A DNA stretch of 64,000 nucleotides from Algoriphagus resistens (GTDB taxonomy: Bacteria > Bacteroidota > Bacteroidia > Cytophagales > Cyclobacteriaceae), in assembly GCF_001442615.1 (NCBI RefSeq), contig NZ_LMXN01000011.1, positions 124,001 through 188,000 on the forward strand. Direction: 5' to 3'. Both the position numbers and the translations under genes were made by a program. Positions 7,741-16,533 of the stretch are shown in pieces. How positions within the stretch are numbered: position 1 is the stretch's first letter; each line of letters opens with the position of its first letter. The notes under the pieces were generated by a model, which was not told the origin of the DNA, searched no databases, and saw only the letters and a list, made by a program, of their open reading frames with translations.

Positions 7741-8571
7741 ATGCCATTTTTAAAACACGAAATCGGAAACGTAAAAGTCAGAATCTTCTACCAGGATTAT
7801 GGAAAAGGAGATCCTGTCATATTAATTCACGGCTGGCCACTGAGTCACCAGGCATGGGAAGGGCAAATCGCTACTTTGGTAGATGCCGGCTATCGGGTGA
7901 TTGCCTACGATAGAAGGGGGTTTGGGAAATCGTCCCAGCCTCTGGGTGATTTTGACTACAGCGCATTGACAGTAGATCTCCGGGAACTGATCTTGAAACT
8001 CGAACTGACCAATGTGACGCTGGTGGGCTTCAGTATGGGAGGGGGAGAAGTAGTTCGATATTTCACGGATTACAAAGGAGATCGGGTTGTGAAAGCTGTG
8101 CTGATCGCATCTATCATACCTTTGGTAGCCCAAAAATCGGATAATCCCGATGGAGTTCCACAGGGGAATCTGGATGAAATCATGCAGAATTTAAAAACAG
8201 ATCGTATCGGGTTTCTGAAAGGCTTTCATGAGAATTTTTACAATTTCCAGGAATTGAAAGACCGGGTATCACAGGCAAATCTCGATTATGATTTTTCCAT
8301 TGCCAGCCATGCTTCACCCATTGCCACTACCAAAACTGCTGAAGCCTGGGCTACCACAGATTTCAGGTCTGAGTTGAAAAACGTAGATGTGCCCACCCTG
8401 ATCGTGCATGGAGACGCGGATAAGATAGTTCCTTTCCAGACCTCTGCCAAGCAGGCAGCAGAAGGAATAACCGATAACGAATACCACCTGATCCCAGATG
8501 CTCCACATGGATTAAACCTCACGCACAGGGACGAACTGAATAAATTATTGCTGGCCTTCTTAAAGAAATAG
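7741..8571 (+). CDS. Alpha/beta hydrolase, non-heme haloperoxidase/arylesterase type
   Basis: A 276-residue alpha/beta hydrolase close to the cofactor-free chloroperoxidase and arylesterase group. HGWPLSHQAWEGQ (30-42) is the oxyanion-hole region, YDRRGFGKSSQP (56-67) is the family signature, and the nucleophile elbow GFSMGGGE places Ser98. HGDADKIVP supplies the acid (Asp225 or Asp227) and APHGLN the histidine (His256), so the triad is complete. There is no signal peptide, so the enzyme is probably cytoplasmic. It would hydrolyse esters or lactones; perhydrolysis giving apparent haloperoxidase activity is common in the family. The ATG at 7741 gives the usual family N-terminus. Confidence 0.88.
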   Translation: MPFLKHEIGNVKVRIFYQDYGKGDPVILIHGWPLSHQAWEGQIATLVDAGYRVIAYDRRGFGKSSQPLGDFDYSALTVDLRELILKLELTNVTLVGFSMGGGEVVRYFTDYKGDRVVKAVLIASIIPLVAQKSDNPDGVPQGNLDEIMQNLKTDRIGFLKGFHENFYNFQELKDRVSQANLDYDFSIASHASPIATTKTAEAWATTDFRSELKNVDVPTLIVHGDADKIVPFQTSAKQAAEGITDNEYHLIPDAPHGLNLTHRDELNKLLLAFLKK

Positions 8572-8676
8572 AGCGCCTGGAATAGAGTTAGCCTGTCTGA
8601 AAGGCATTACAGTTGGGCAGGCATCTCTTAATATATACCCTTCAACTTGGCAAGGTTAATCTAAACCAGATGAGTG

Positions 8677-8925
8677 ATGATGAACAGATTCTTAATAAAC
8701 AATTTTACCCCTTCGAATTTTCTCTTGGCAATCATTCTCCTGGTCCCAGGTATATCGTTCGCCCAATACCAGGAAAATATCCCCAAGCCCAGTGGCCCTA
8801 TTGACTTTTCGGAAACCTCCAACCAAGTCATTTTTATATTAATCCCCTTGCTTATTCTGATCCTATATTTGATTTTTAGACGGAGAATCAAAAAAATCAA
8901 AGAAGGAAAAAGAAAGAATAAGTAA
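8677..8925 (+). CDS. Small membrane protein with signal peptide and one TM helix
   Basis: About 82 residues. A hydrophobic signal sequence ending ISFAQ is followed by a short loop containing PKPSGPIDFSE, a strong transmembrane segment (VIFILIPLLILILYLIF) and a very basic tail. This topology puts a short segment in the periplasm and the charged tail in the cytoplasm. Short proteins of this design are common in Bacteroidota; I know no function. Codons GTG-ATG-ATG sit at 8674-8682 and I use the first ATG. It ends 7 bases before the following epimerase gene, so the two are probably co-transcribed. Confidence 0.65.
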   Translation: MMNRFLINNFTPSNFLLAIILLVPGISFAQYQENIPKPSGPIDFSETSNQVIFILIPLLILILYLIFRRRIKKIKEGKRKNK

Positions 8926-8932
8926 CTCATCA

Positions 8933-9835
8933 ATGGATAAGCAAAGAATATTTTTTACCGGAGGATCAGGAAAAGCAGGAAAACATGTCATTCCGTACCT
9001 ATTGAATCAAGGGCATCAAGTGATGAATGTAGATCTCAAACCTTTGGATCATCCTGGAGTTGATAACCTAATCGCTGATATCACCGATTCCGGACAGATG
9101 TTTAATGCTATGAGTTCTTATGCTAATCTAGGTGAATTGGAGCCGGGTAATGGCGTGCCAAAATTTGATGCCGTAGTGCATTTTGCGGCAGTACCCAGAA
9201 TTCTGATTAATCCGGATAATGAAACCTTCAGGGTAAATACCATTGGAACGTACAATGTGATCGAGGCTGCGGTGAAACTGGGGGTCAAAAAGGTGGTTAT
9301 CGCATCCTCAGAGACTACCTATGGCTTTTGCTTTTCTGATGGGAAAACAGATCCTGACTTTCTGCCCTTGGAGGAGGAGTATGATGTGAATCCGATGGAT
9401 AGCTATGGGATGTCCAAAGTCGTCAATGAGAAGACTGCCCGGAGTTTCCAGCGCAGGTCTGGTATTGATATTTACGCGCTCCGCATAGGCAATGTGATTG
9501 AGCCACATGAATACATAGAGCTGTTTCCATATTATTTTAAACACCCAGAAGTACGTAGAAGAAATGCCTTCAACTACATAGATGCGCGGGATCTGGGTCA
9601 GATAGTAGATTTGTGTCTGAAAAAAGACGGGTTGGGCTATCAGGTGTTCAATGCAGCAAACGATCAAAACGGAGCCATTATTCCAAGTAAGGAATTGGCC
9701 GAGCGCTTCTTTCCAGGAGTTCCCATCACCCGGGAACTTGGAGAGCATGAAGCACTGTATTCCAACCGTAAGATCCGTGAAGTTTTAGGCTTTAAAGAAC
9801 AGCATCCTTGGCAGAAGTATTTGGAGTGGGAGTGA
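8933..9835 (+). CDS. NAD-dependent epimerase/dehydratase (extended SDR)
   Basis: A 300-residue extended short-chain dehydrogenase/reductase. TGGSGKAGKHV at residues 9-19 is the Rossmann G-x-x-G-x-x-G loop, VDLKPLDHPG ends strand 2 with the acidic residue expected for NAD preference, VHFAAVPRILINP resembles the NxAA region, and the active site has SSETTYG and Y-G-M-S-K (Y-x-x-x-K). Such enzymes act on nucleotide sugars or related carbohydrates; the substrate cannot be told from sequence. The start is an ATG 7 bases after the preceding small membrane-protein gene, suggesting one transcript. Confidence 0.85.
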   Translation: MDKQRIFFTGGSGKAGKHVIPYLLNQGHQVMNVDLKPLDHPGVDNLIADITDSGQMFNAMSSYANLGELEPGNGVPKFDAVVHFAAVPRILINPDNETFRVNTIGTYNVIEAAVKLGVKKVVIASSETTYGFCFSDGKTDPDFLPLEEEYDVNPMDSYGMSKVVNEKTARSFQRRSGIDIYALRIGNVIEPHEYIELFPYYFKHPEVRRRNAFNYIDARDLGQIVDLCLKKDGLGYQVFNAANDQNGAIIPSKELAERFFPGVPITRELGEHEALYSNRKIREVLGFKEQHPWQKYLEWE

Positions 9836-10079
9836 GGGGGATGGTTATAAGATAGAGATTATTAATTCGGCTAAAGCCGGAAACTTTTGCCGCTTTTATT
9901 AACCGTCAACCAAAGATGGAGGCAATTGATTGGTTTCGATTGCGTCATTGGCACCACCAGAGGAAAGAGAAATCTCAAATAATAGTCTCGAAATGCCTTT
10001 GAATAGTCCTGCATCGTGCGATCACTAGGAATATAGCTTTATCCCGTTCCTATTCAGAATAGGTTGACCCAAGTCTTCA

Positions 10080-10421
10080 TCATTCACAATTCATTCTCGG
10101 GGATTCTTCTTTAAAAAACTGCATGTGTACCAAATAGTACTCGAATTCCTGTAATCTATTTGCCATCAAAACACAGGGCGGATGTTCCTTTAGCAGATAA
10201 GCCATATCTCCAATCTGACTTTTCCATCTTTCAGGGTAAGTAATACTTGATTTCTCCGATAGATTAGCTTCAATCTTTGGATTACATAAGTGCTACCCTC
10301 TGCTGGACGGCCACTTCGGCAGATATTCATGATAAACAGGTTTACGGTTTTTGTCTGGATTACAAATTTGATCCATTTGATAACATCCGCTAGTATTCCC
10401 TTCCGCATCCGCTTTATGAAT
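10080..10421 (-). pseudogene. Relic of an unrecognised protein gene
   Basis: On the minus strand one frame runs 114 codons from a TAG at 10422-10424 to a TGA at 10080-10082 with a single internal TAG at 10293-10295. Both halves read like genuine soluble protein, for example KPVYHEYLPKWPSSRG before the stop and TYPERWKSQIGDMAYLLKEH and LMANRLQEFEYYLVHMQFF after it. No start is evident and I do not recognise the family. The simplest reading is a decayed gene; chance is possible because the evidence is compositional. Confidence 0.4.
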
Positions 10422-10643
10422 CTAAATACCGAAGGACAACTATCATGTTTCAAAATACAATTAATCGGGCATCACTGGGTTAAATTGTATTTTATAATGA
10501 AATAATTGTGTTTCTATAGAAATAATTTTTAAAAATTAAATTTTTACATTAGAGTAATAAGTAAGTCATCGATGTAATTATTTATTTGGGGATGTCGAAA
10601 ACCAATTTTTAAGAGTAGACAACAAACAAAAAACTCAACAATT

Positions 10644-10718
10644 ATGAACCTTATTTCATCTTTACTTGAAGTTGTTCTGGGACTATTGTCAGGTCTTTTA
10701 GGAGGCCTTGGACTTTAA
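10644..10718 (+). CDS. 24-residue hydrophobic Leu/Gly-rich peptide
   Basis: An ATG at 10644 opens a 24-codon frame ending TAA at 10716-10718. The product starts MNLISSLLEVVLGLLSGLL and ends in GGLGL; the only charged residue is one glutamate, and leucine plus glycine make up more than half. An A-rich, likely untranslated leader of the type common before Bacteroidota genes precedes it (ACAACAAACAAAAAACTC), and a strong terminator follows 72 bases after the stop. Together these look like a free-standing transcription unit. The product could insert into membranes, like type I toxins or amphipathic signalling or bacteriocin-like peptides, but no function is known. Alternative: the transcript is a small RNA and the frame incidental. 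Confidence 0.55.
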   Translation: MNLISSLLEVVLGLLSGLLGGLGL

Positions 10719-10789
10719 TCAAGTCATGGATCAACAATCCCGTCTATTATTTTTGTAATACAATAAATATTGCATTAGTGGGAAACAGA

Positions 10790-10820
10790 AGCCACTTCCA
10801 TTTGGAGGTGGCTTTTTATT
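10790..10820 (+). terminator. Intrinsic terminator of the 24-codon gene
   Basis: GCCACTTCC (10791-10799) pairs with GGAGGTGGC (10804-10812) around a four-base loop with one wobble, followed by TTTTT. It faces rightward and the only upstream unit it can serve is the small peptide gene or an RNA there. Confidence 0.8.
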
Positions 10821-10925
10821 GGTGCGCCCAGCTTGGGTTATACCTACGGTAAGCCGGTACCCTTTTGCACCTACAGCCAGCTAACCTAAGGCAGGAACTT
10901 ACCAAAGGCAACTTTTTCTTAAAAT

Positions 10926-10959
10926 AAGGAGAAGTAGTAGTAACCCCACTTCTCCTTTT
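10926..10959. terminator. Bidirectional terminator before the phosphodiesterase gene
   Basis: AAGGAGAAGT (10926-10935) and ACTTCTCCTT (10948-10957) form a perfect 10-bp stem with T/A-rich flanks on both sides. It lies 18 bases beyond the stop of the minus-strand phosphodiesterase gene. Confidence 0.7.
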
Positions 10960-10977
10960 GGATTGTCTTGTGACAGC

Positions 10978-12339
10978 CTATTTTTTAATCCCGGGATAAA
11001 GATTGCTCTCGGGCAACTCAATGGATAAATCCAATAAATACTTCACTACTGAAGCCACATCCACCAAACCCATTTCCTGAATTTCTATATTTTCCCGGAT
11101 ACCTGATCCCCAGGCAATAAAGCCTGTCTCAATCTCATCGAAATCAGGAAAATAGCCGTGCGTTCCACCTCTAGCCGGTTTAAGGATAGCTCCGCTGCTG
11201 GATCCTGAAAAGGAGATCCCCTGAATTGGCGCCAAGGCCAAAACTGCATTTGGATCAGCTCCTATACGGTCCAATTCCTCACGGTCAACTACTCTGAACA
11301 ACTTTTTGATGCTAGCAGGTAAGTCAGCCAGAATTTTCTCCACCTTCATGGCAGTTTCCTGATCGTTTTTATCCTTTAGATGTAAGAAAGCAGAAGCCCC
11401 ACTGGTATGAAAGGCGGCTTTCCAGTTGCCTCTGTCCTTTGAATCCTCCATCAGACCTGCTTCCACCAACCAGATGTTTGGAGAAATGGAACTGTGCGTA
11501 TTGACAAATCCATGATCACCTGTGATGATAAATGTAGTCTTATCCATGATCCCGGCGCGATCAGCAGCTTCCATGATTTTTCCAATCGCACGGTCTATAG
11601 CTGCAATGGATTTGTACACCATTGGCCCCTCTCTCCCTTCACTATGCTGAAAGTGATCCGCTGCAATGAGATGTATAGTGGTCAGGTTTGGTTTGTAGGT
11701 TTCCAGTACATAACCTGCCATTTCTCCCGTTCTGTCCTCTCTATTGAGATAATCACCGTTAAAGGTCTTTTCATTCATTTTGCCCAACACCTGAAGTTCC
11801 ATCTCTGCCATCAGGCCCTTTGGCGTTTCCATGTCCCGCATAGGTTCTATCCTTCCGCCGTTTTCTAAGCTCCAATATTCCGGTATATTGTAGTCAATCG
11901 GAGCATTTACAGATACTGGCCAAAGAAAACTTGCGCTGGTCATGCCAGCCTCTCTAACAGCATGCCAGAGCGTGGGAACTTGGATCAATTCAGTTTCCCA
12001 ATACCATTTGCCTGTTTGTCCCTCAGGCTCGAACGGGGCGTTGTAATAAATCCCATGCTTTGCAGGGGGAAATCCTGTGATCACAGTGGTATGGGAAGGA
12101 TAGGTGACAGATGGAAATACACCGGTTACCCCTAAGGATCTTGCCCCTTCTTTAGCCATGCTCTGCAGATTGGGAGCTGGCCATTTTTCTTCCAGATAGA
12201 AATCGGGCCTGAAGCCATCAATGGAAATAAGCACTACATGCTCCGCGGGTTTTGATTGTGCTTTCGCCCATGAAAAACCTGAGAGCATAGCAAAGAAGAA
12301 TAAGGAATATTTTATCGACTTGATAAGTATTGATTTCAT
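10978..12339 (-). CDS. Ectonucleotide pyrophosphatase/phosphodiesterase family protein
   Basis: A 453-residue exported protein (signal peptide ending near AKAQ) of the type I phosphodiesterase/nucleotide pyrophosphatase branch of the alkaline phosphatase superfamily. VVLISIDGFRPDFY carries the first metal-ligand Asp41; FPSVTYPSHTTVITG carries the nucleophile Thr79; later ligands are visible in AADHFQHSEG, ITGDHGF and GTHGYF, giving two complete metal sites. It should hydrolyse phosphodiester or pyrophosphate bonds of nucleotides or similar substrates in the periplasm or at the cell surface. The gene directly follows the large TonB-dependent receptor gene on the same strand, suggesting joint use of a phosphorylated substrate. 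Repeat copy B lies just upstream of its start. Confidence 0.88.
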   Translation of the reverse strand: MKSILIKSIKYSLFFFAMLSGFSWAKAQSKPAEHVVLISIDGFRPDFYLEEKWPAPNLQSMAKEGARSLGVTGVFPSVTYPSHTTVITGFPPAKHGIYYNAPFEPEGQTGKWYWETELIQVPTLWHAVREAGMTSASFLWPVSVNAPIDYNIPEYWSLENGGRIEPMRDMETPKGLMAEMELQVLGKMNEKTFNGDYLNREDRTGEMAGYVLETYKPNLTTIHLIAADHFQHSEGREGPMVYKSIAAIDRAIGKIMEAADRAGIMDKTTFIITGDHGFVNTHSSISPNIWLVEAGLMEDSKDRGNWKAAFHTSGASAFLHLKDKNDQETAMKVEKILADLPASIKKLFRVVDREELDRIGADPNAVLALAPIQGISFSGSSSGAILKPARGGTHGYFPDFDEIETGFIAWGSGIRENIEIQEMGLVDVASVVKYLLDLSIELPESNLYPGIKK

Positions 12340-12370
12340 GTGTTTATAATTGATTTTTAATGGTCACATG

Positions 12371-12429
12371 GAATCTCGCACGACTTATAATCATCCCAGT
12401 GTGTGACGCTTGAGTCATGCTCGATTTCA
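12371..12429 (+). repeat. Dispersed 59-bp imperfect palindrome, copy B
   Basis: Begins GAATCTCGC and ends ATGCTCGATTTCA. It lies 31 bases upstream of the phosphodiesterase start codon. The AT-rich bases between repeat and start (TTATAATTGATTTTTAA) resemble those between copy C and the bestrophin start, so promoter-proximal sequence may belong to the element. Confidence 0.75.
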
Positions 12430-12449
12430 TAATAATAAATAAGGGTTGA

Positions 12450-12486
12450 AGAAGTCCACTGATCTTTATACCGCCAGTGGACTTCT
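12450..12486 (-). terminator. Stem-loop after the TonB-dependent receptor gene
   Basis: AGAAGTCCACTG (12450-12461) and CAGTGGACTTCT (12475-12486) form a perfect 12-bp stem starting just past the receptor stop codon. The following T content on the minus strand is modest, so termination may be partial and allow read-through to the phosphodiesterase gene. Confidence 0.65.
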
Positions 12487-12494
12487 AGAAAGTT

Positions 12495-15400
12495 TTAGAA
12501 AAATATTCTACCTGAGATTTGTAATTGGTATGGCGTACCACCCGGAGTGGTCACCCCTACATTTGAGTTGACCTGATATTCATAGGCCTTCTTCTCAGGG
12601 TCAAAATTTCTGATGGTCAACAGGTTTTGGTTGCCCAAAGTTTTTGATGTTCCCCACTCCTTATTAAGTAAGTTGGCGACGTTGAAGATGTCAAGACCAA
12701 GTTCAATACCTGATTTCTTCTCTCCTGTAAAGAATACTTTCTTGGTTGCCCGCAGATCCCAGTTTCCAAAGTACCCGTTTTCTCCCCCATTTCTGACCGC
12801 CACATTTCCCAGACTTTCGCGGATATAATCCTTGGCTAGGTTGTCCGGATTTGCCAAAACATTGTTCATAGCTTCAGCCACTGTCTCCGAAATACCTGGA
12901 GCAGATGGATCGAATACAAAAGCCAGGTCATTTGAGTTGACAAAATCCCCGTTTACGTTGCCGTTAACTCTTAGAGAATAGCGGGTTCCTCCAATGCCAG
13001 AATACCTTACGCCGACAGTAAATCCCTTGAAAGTTGGCAGCGTCCCATATACGACCACCTTCGTTCTATATTGCCCATTCGAATAGTTCATCATAGACAA
13101 GTCCCTGGGATCATCCACTACCATCTGGCTTAAAGTGGCACTGTTTGCCACATTACCATTATAAGAAGTGTTGTCCTTACTGTCATTCCACGTATAACTT
13201 GCCGTGACCTGTCCATCTTTGAAATATCGGTAAGTTCCATCTATTACCATGGTATACGTATTGTTTTTTCCCTCGCTATTTAATTCCAATACTCTCCCTA
13301 TTTTATCTGTTTTTCTGCCCTGTGTCCAGTCTGCATTGCCATTAGAGGTGCTAATCGTTTCTGCAGGCACATAAACTCCCCGGTTACCTTCTTCTGTAAG
13401 CCTGAAAAAAGGCTGGTCTACCATGTTTCTATCCACATACATGTAGTTGTTTCTGGCTATAGAGGCAATGAAATTCACCCCCAATCTTAAGCGGTTATTG
13501 AAAACTCTATTGTACATCACATTGCCTTTATACACAGTGGGTACTTTTAAGTCCTCGCTGTTCATATTGATAGTAGTCACGGGGGTAATTCCAGGCTGGT
13601 TCAACAAATCAACACCAGGAGCAGTACTAGGATCATTTCTATAGGATTCAAAATTTGGTGTAGGTACGTTTTCTCCAGTGATATCTACCGCAAAAATCTT
13701 TGTTCCGTCAAACTGCAGGTTGTTGACATCTGAGTAGTTGTTGAGCGCAGAACCGAAAATACCAGCTCCAATTCTCAGGATATCCTGTTGCTTCTCATTG
13801 ATGTCCCAGGTAAACTGGAATCTTGGCTGGATCTGAAATCCACCTGTTTTTACATCGGTTCTCAATCCCAGCTCATCAAAAACAGTCTGGTTAAATGTAG
13901 GACTGTTCTTGTAAGTTGTATAATCGCCACGCAGGCCAAGGATCAGATTCATACCCCTTCCCAGATCAGTTTCGGCCTGTGCATAGATCCCGCCCCCAAA
14001 AATACTTTGCTCCACAGTTGGATCTTCAGTTGCTACTTCTCTTGCATATCGGTAAGGCTTCAGGTCTTCAAAATTATCGAGCCCGGTGAAGTAGAATCTT
14101 CCATTGAATTCGCTGGTGGCAAGTGAAGTGAGGTCATTCAACAGCAAATCCATGCCAAAGGTATAATTGGTTTTGCCTTTGTTATAGTACAGGTTGTTCA
14201 CCAACTGATACACATTGGACTCAAACCTTTCCGGCAGGTATCGTTGCCCACCCAACTGTATGGTTGTATTGACATCGCTTCCATCTACTGTGGATTCTAC
14301 CCGCTGAACGATTGCCCTTGGGATATTAGTACTTGGCAGTTGTGTATTTGGCCTGCCATCATCCAGGGTATAGAGGTACTGAAGTTTTAATTCATTGGTC
14401 AGCTTATTGCTGATTTCAGTACGTAGAGATGCCATAAAGCTATTGGCAGTTGATAAGTGATCTCCATATACTTCATACAAGTTGATGGCACTGTTGTCTG
14501 AGACTCCCTGACTGTTTAAGTCACGGGAAAAGTTGTTTCTGATTGTCAATAAATTGGATGAATTGATCTGGTAATCTATTCTGGCAAAGGCAGTATGGGA
14601 ATATCTTTTTTTGCTGAAGCTCCCTGTTTGAGGAGTATCAGAAAGGCCATACTTGTCCCTTCCTATCTGCAGGTACCTATCCAATGATTCTTGGGATAAA
14701 TTATACCTGTTTTCATCTTCTGCGGTTCTGATGTCAGCGATATAAAGCGGTCTGGCATCCCGCTGTCCATCATATGCAATGAAATAATGCAGTTTGTCTT
14801 TGATGATGGGGCCACCAAGGGTAATCCCATATTGCTGAATGGAGAATTCATCCTCTCTTTCATTTCCTCTGGTATCATATTTACTTGCCAGCCAATCTGC
14901 CCTGTTAAATAAAAATGCAGAGCCATGGACTGTATTAGTCCCCGTTTTCGTCACCGCACTGATGATACCTCCACCGCTTCTGCCGTTGGTTACATCGTAA
15001 TCATTGGTGACTACCTCAAACTCCCGGATTGCTTCCATAGAGATTGAAAACGGACCTCTGTTAGTGGATCCGCTGGATAACGGGCTTTTATTGGTCATTC
15101 CATCAATCGTATAATTAGTGGAAGAATATAACTGGCCAAGTAAATTACTGCCATTGGACACCGGTGACAGGTTGACCAGTGAATTGAAGTTTCTTCCATT
15201 TACCGGTAATGTCGCCATGTCTCTGGCGGTAACGGCTGTAGAACTACCAAACCTATCAACACTGTTACTTAAAGAATTTGCCGTGACGCTGACTTCACTA
15301 AGGCTTTGAACTTCCTCATTTAACTCAATGTCAAGTTTGATATGCTCTCCCTGATTGAGTGAATATCCCCTAAAAACTTTGGTTCCATATCCTACATAGG

Positions 15401-15665
15401 TGCATGTAACAGAATAGTCAGTCCCTAAAGGAAGCTGGTTTATCGTGTAAGAACCTGTGAGGTTGGTGATAGCAGAGGCGGTGAATCCTGTCAGCTCATT
15501 TTTAATCAAAAGTGCTGCTCCTATCAGAGGATCTCCATTCACATCTGTGATCTTTCCCGAAATCGATGCATTGGTAGCCTGGGAAAAAGCCTGCGTTCCT
15601 GTTCCCCATAACAGGAGAAAGAGAAGGAATCCTGTAACTAAACTGGTAAAATTTCTTGAACTCAT
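12495..15665 (-). CDS. Oar-like TonB-dependent outer-membrane receptor
   Basis: A 1056-residue outer-membrane receptor. After a signal peptide (ending near AFSQ) comes a carboxypeptidase-regulatory-like domain (ISGKITDVNGDPLIGAA, about residues 34-115), then a plug domain (LPVNGRNFNSLVNLSP, YTIDGMTNKS, AIREFEVVTNDYD, GGGIISAVTKTGTN), then a long beta-barrel ending in the aromatic-terminated LQISGRIFF. The plug wording is that of Oar/TonB-linked receptors rather than SusC. It would import or bind a large ligand using TonB energy; the neighbouring phosphodiesterase hints at a phosphate-containing ligand, which is inference. A palindrome 58 bases upstream of its start is a candidate operator for the adjacent Crp/Fnr-type regulator. 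Confidence 0.9.
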   Translation of the reverse strand: MSSRNFTSLVTGFLLFLLLWGTGTQAFSQATNASISGKITDVNGDPLIGAALLIKNELTGFTASAITNLTGSYTINQLPLGTDYSVTCTYVGYGTKVFRGYSLNQGEHIKLDIELNEEVQSLSEVSVTANSLSNSVDRFGSSTAVTARDMATLPVNGRNFNSLVNLSPVSNGSNLLGQLYSSTNYTIDGMTNKSPLSSGSTNRGPFSISMEAIREFEVVTNDYDVTNGRSGGGIISAVTKTGTNTVHGSAFLFNRADWLASKYDTRGNEREDEFSIQQYGITLGGPIIKDKLHYFIAYDGQRDARPLYIADIRTAEDENRYNLSQESLDRYLQIGRDKYGLSDTPQTGSFSKKRYSHTAFARIDYQINSSNLLTIRNNFSRDLNSQGVSDNSAINLYEVYGDHLSTANSFMASLRTEISNKLTNELKLQYLYTLDDGRPNTQLPSTNIPRAIVQRVESTVDGSDVNTTIQLGGQRYLPERFESNVYQLVNNLYYNKGKTNYTFGMDLLLNDLTSLATSEFNGRFYFTGLDNFEDLKPYRYAREVATEDPTVEQSIFGGGIYAQAETDLGRGMNLILGLRGDYTTYKNSPTFNQTVFDELGLRTDVKTGGFQIQPRFQFTWDINEKQQDILRIGAGIFGSALNNYSDVNNLQFDGTKIFAVDITGENVPTPNFESYRNDPSTAPGVDLLNQPGITPVTTINMNSEDLKVPTVYKGNVMYNRVFNNRLRLGVNFIASIARNNYMYVDRNMVDQPFFRLTEEGNRGVYVPAETISTSNGNADWTQGRKTDKIGRVLELNSEGKNNTYTMVIDGTYRYFKDGQVTASYTWNDSKDNTSYNGNVANSATLSQMVVDDPRDLSMMNYSNGQYRTKVVVYGTLPTFKGFTVGVRYSGIGGTRYSLRVNGNVNGDFVNSNDLAFVFDPSAPGISETVAEAMNNVLANPDNLAKDYIRESLGNVAVRNGGENGYFGNWDLRATKKVFFTGEKKSGIELGLDIFNVANLLNKEWGTSKTLGNQNLLTIRNFDPEKKAYEYQVNSNVGVTTPGGTPYQLQISGRIFF

Positions 15666-15722
15666 AGTATCTGGATATTGGTTTAATTTTATCCAAAACT
15701 AGATTCCATACTTAGCCTAAAA

Positions 15723-15739
15723 ATGTTAAAAATTAACAT
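15723..15739. promoter_or_regulatory. Candidate Crp/Fnr-family operator upstream of the receptor
   Basis: ATGTTAA-AAA-TTAACAT is a perfect 7-bp inverted repeat with a 3-base spacer, positioned 58 bases before the receptor start codon and downstream of the adjacent Crp/Fnr-type regulator gene. A related partial site lies upstream of the regulator itself at 16534-16546. Spacing and symmetry suit a homodimeric helix-turn-helix protein. Confidence 0.5.
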
Positions 15740-15872
15740 CAGCCTGAGAAGTAACAGAATGATAACAGGAGGAAACAAAATCTAATAATTATTTCATTTT
15801 CCTTGCCTGGTTTGTCTCTAATCGGCTAGACGGTAATACACCAAAATCCAGACAGCAATGACACCCTTTGGA

Positions 15873-16493
15873 TCACTTTACTTTAATCCGCGCAGTATTT
15901 GCTACAGTCTGTCTGGTGACCCCTATCAAGTCCCCCAGATCTTTTTGGGTTAACAGATCAATTAAGGTATAGGAACTACCATGAACATCTTTGACCTTCA
16001 GATCAAAAAAGGAGCTTAAAAAGGTGAGTTTTTCCTGAGCTTTTTTCTCGTGAAGTTTTTTAAGCTTTTTTTCGGCACTGCACCATCGTTTGACCAGGTA
16101 TGAAATGAACCATTCAGATACTGCAGGGCCCTGAAGTACCATTTCCTTGAAAAAGTCCCTGTTATAAATGCGTATTCTGGTGTCTATTAATGCTTTTGAA
16201 TATTCGAAAAATTGATTGTTCAGGTATTTTAAATCGCCGAAAAAATCATTTGCCAACAATACATCAAACGTGAATTCTTCCCCATCATCGGTATAACTTC
16301 CCAATTTTATTGCCCCATCCAGAATTTCATAGATATAGAGATGGTCGGAAGAAGGGGTATAGATGTAGTCATTCTTCTTTATGGTAGTTTCTCTTATTTT
16401 CCCGAAAGACTGGGAGCTGTAGTGGGTAGAAATATAAGCGAAGAAATCAAAGCCTAAATAAGATTCATTAATAGGGCGTACAGGGATGGACAT
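15873..16493 (-). CDS. Crp/Fnr-family transcriptional regulator
   Basis: A 206-residue regulator with an N-terminal cyclic-nucleotide-binding-like jelly roll (about 25-120; LYIYEILDGAIKLGSYTDDGEEF and ANDFFGDL match the family pattern) and a C-terminal winged helix containing DLLTQKDLGDLIGVTRQTVA, the recognition helix region. The canonical cAMP-contacting arginine is not evident, so the effector is unknown; no cysteine cluster of the Fnr type is seen. It lies upstream of and in line with the receptor and phosphodiesterase genes, the natural candidates for its targets, and the partial palindrome before its own start suggests autoregulation. Confidence 0.88.
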   Translation of the reverse strand: MSIPVRPINESYLGFDFFAYISTHYSSQSFGKIRETTIKKNDYIYTPSSDHLYIYEILDGAIKLGSYTDDGEEFTFDVLLANDFFGDLKYLNNQFFEYSKALIDTRIRIYNRDFFKEMVLQGPAVSEWFISYLVKRWCSAEKKLKKLHEKKAQEKLTFLSSFFDLKVKDVHGSSYTLIDLLTQKDLGDLIGVTRQTVANTARIKVK

Positions 16494-16533
16494 TTTTAAG
16501 CTGGATCTTACTCAAAATTACCTCATTGATTTG

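Larger units (their letters stand above)
9836..10977. other. 1.1-kb stretch with a relic frame and one tiny gene
   Basis: No conventional gene is supported. It holds a short CGGCT/AGCCG palindrome (9868-9879), a minus-strand relic reading frame interrupted by TAG (10080-10421), an AT-rich segment (10500-10640), a 24-codon peptide gene (10644-10718) with its terminator (10790-10820), and a bidirectional terminator before the phosphodiesterase gene (10926-10959). Confidence 0.6.

Noticed and set aside
10190..10453. 87-codon minus-strand frame as an intact gene
   Set aside because: The neighbouring frame on the same strand reads much more like protein, so this one is probably a shadow of the relic at 10080-10421.
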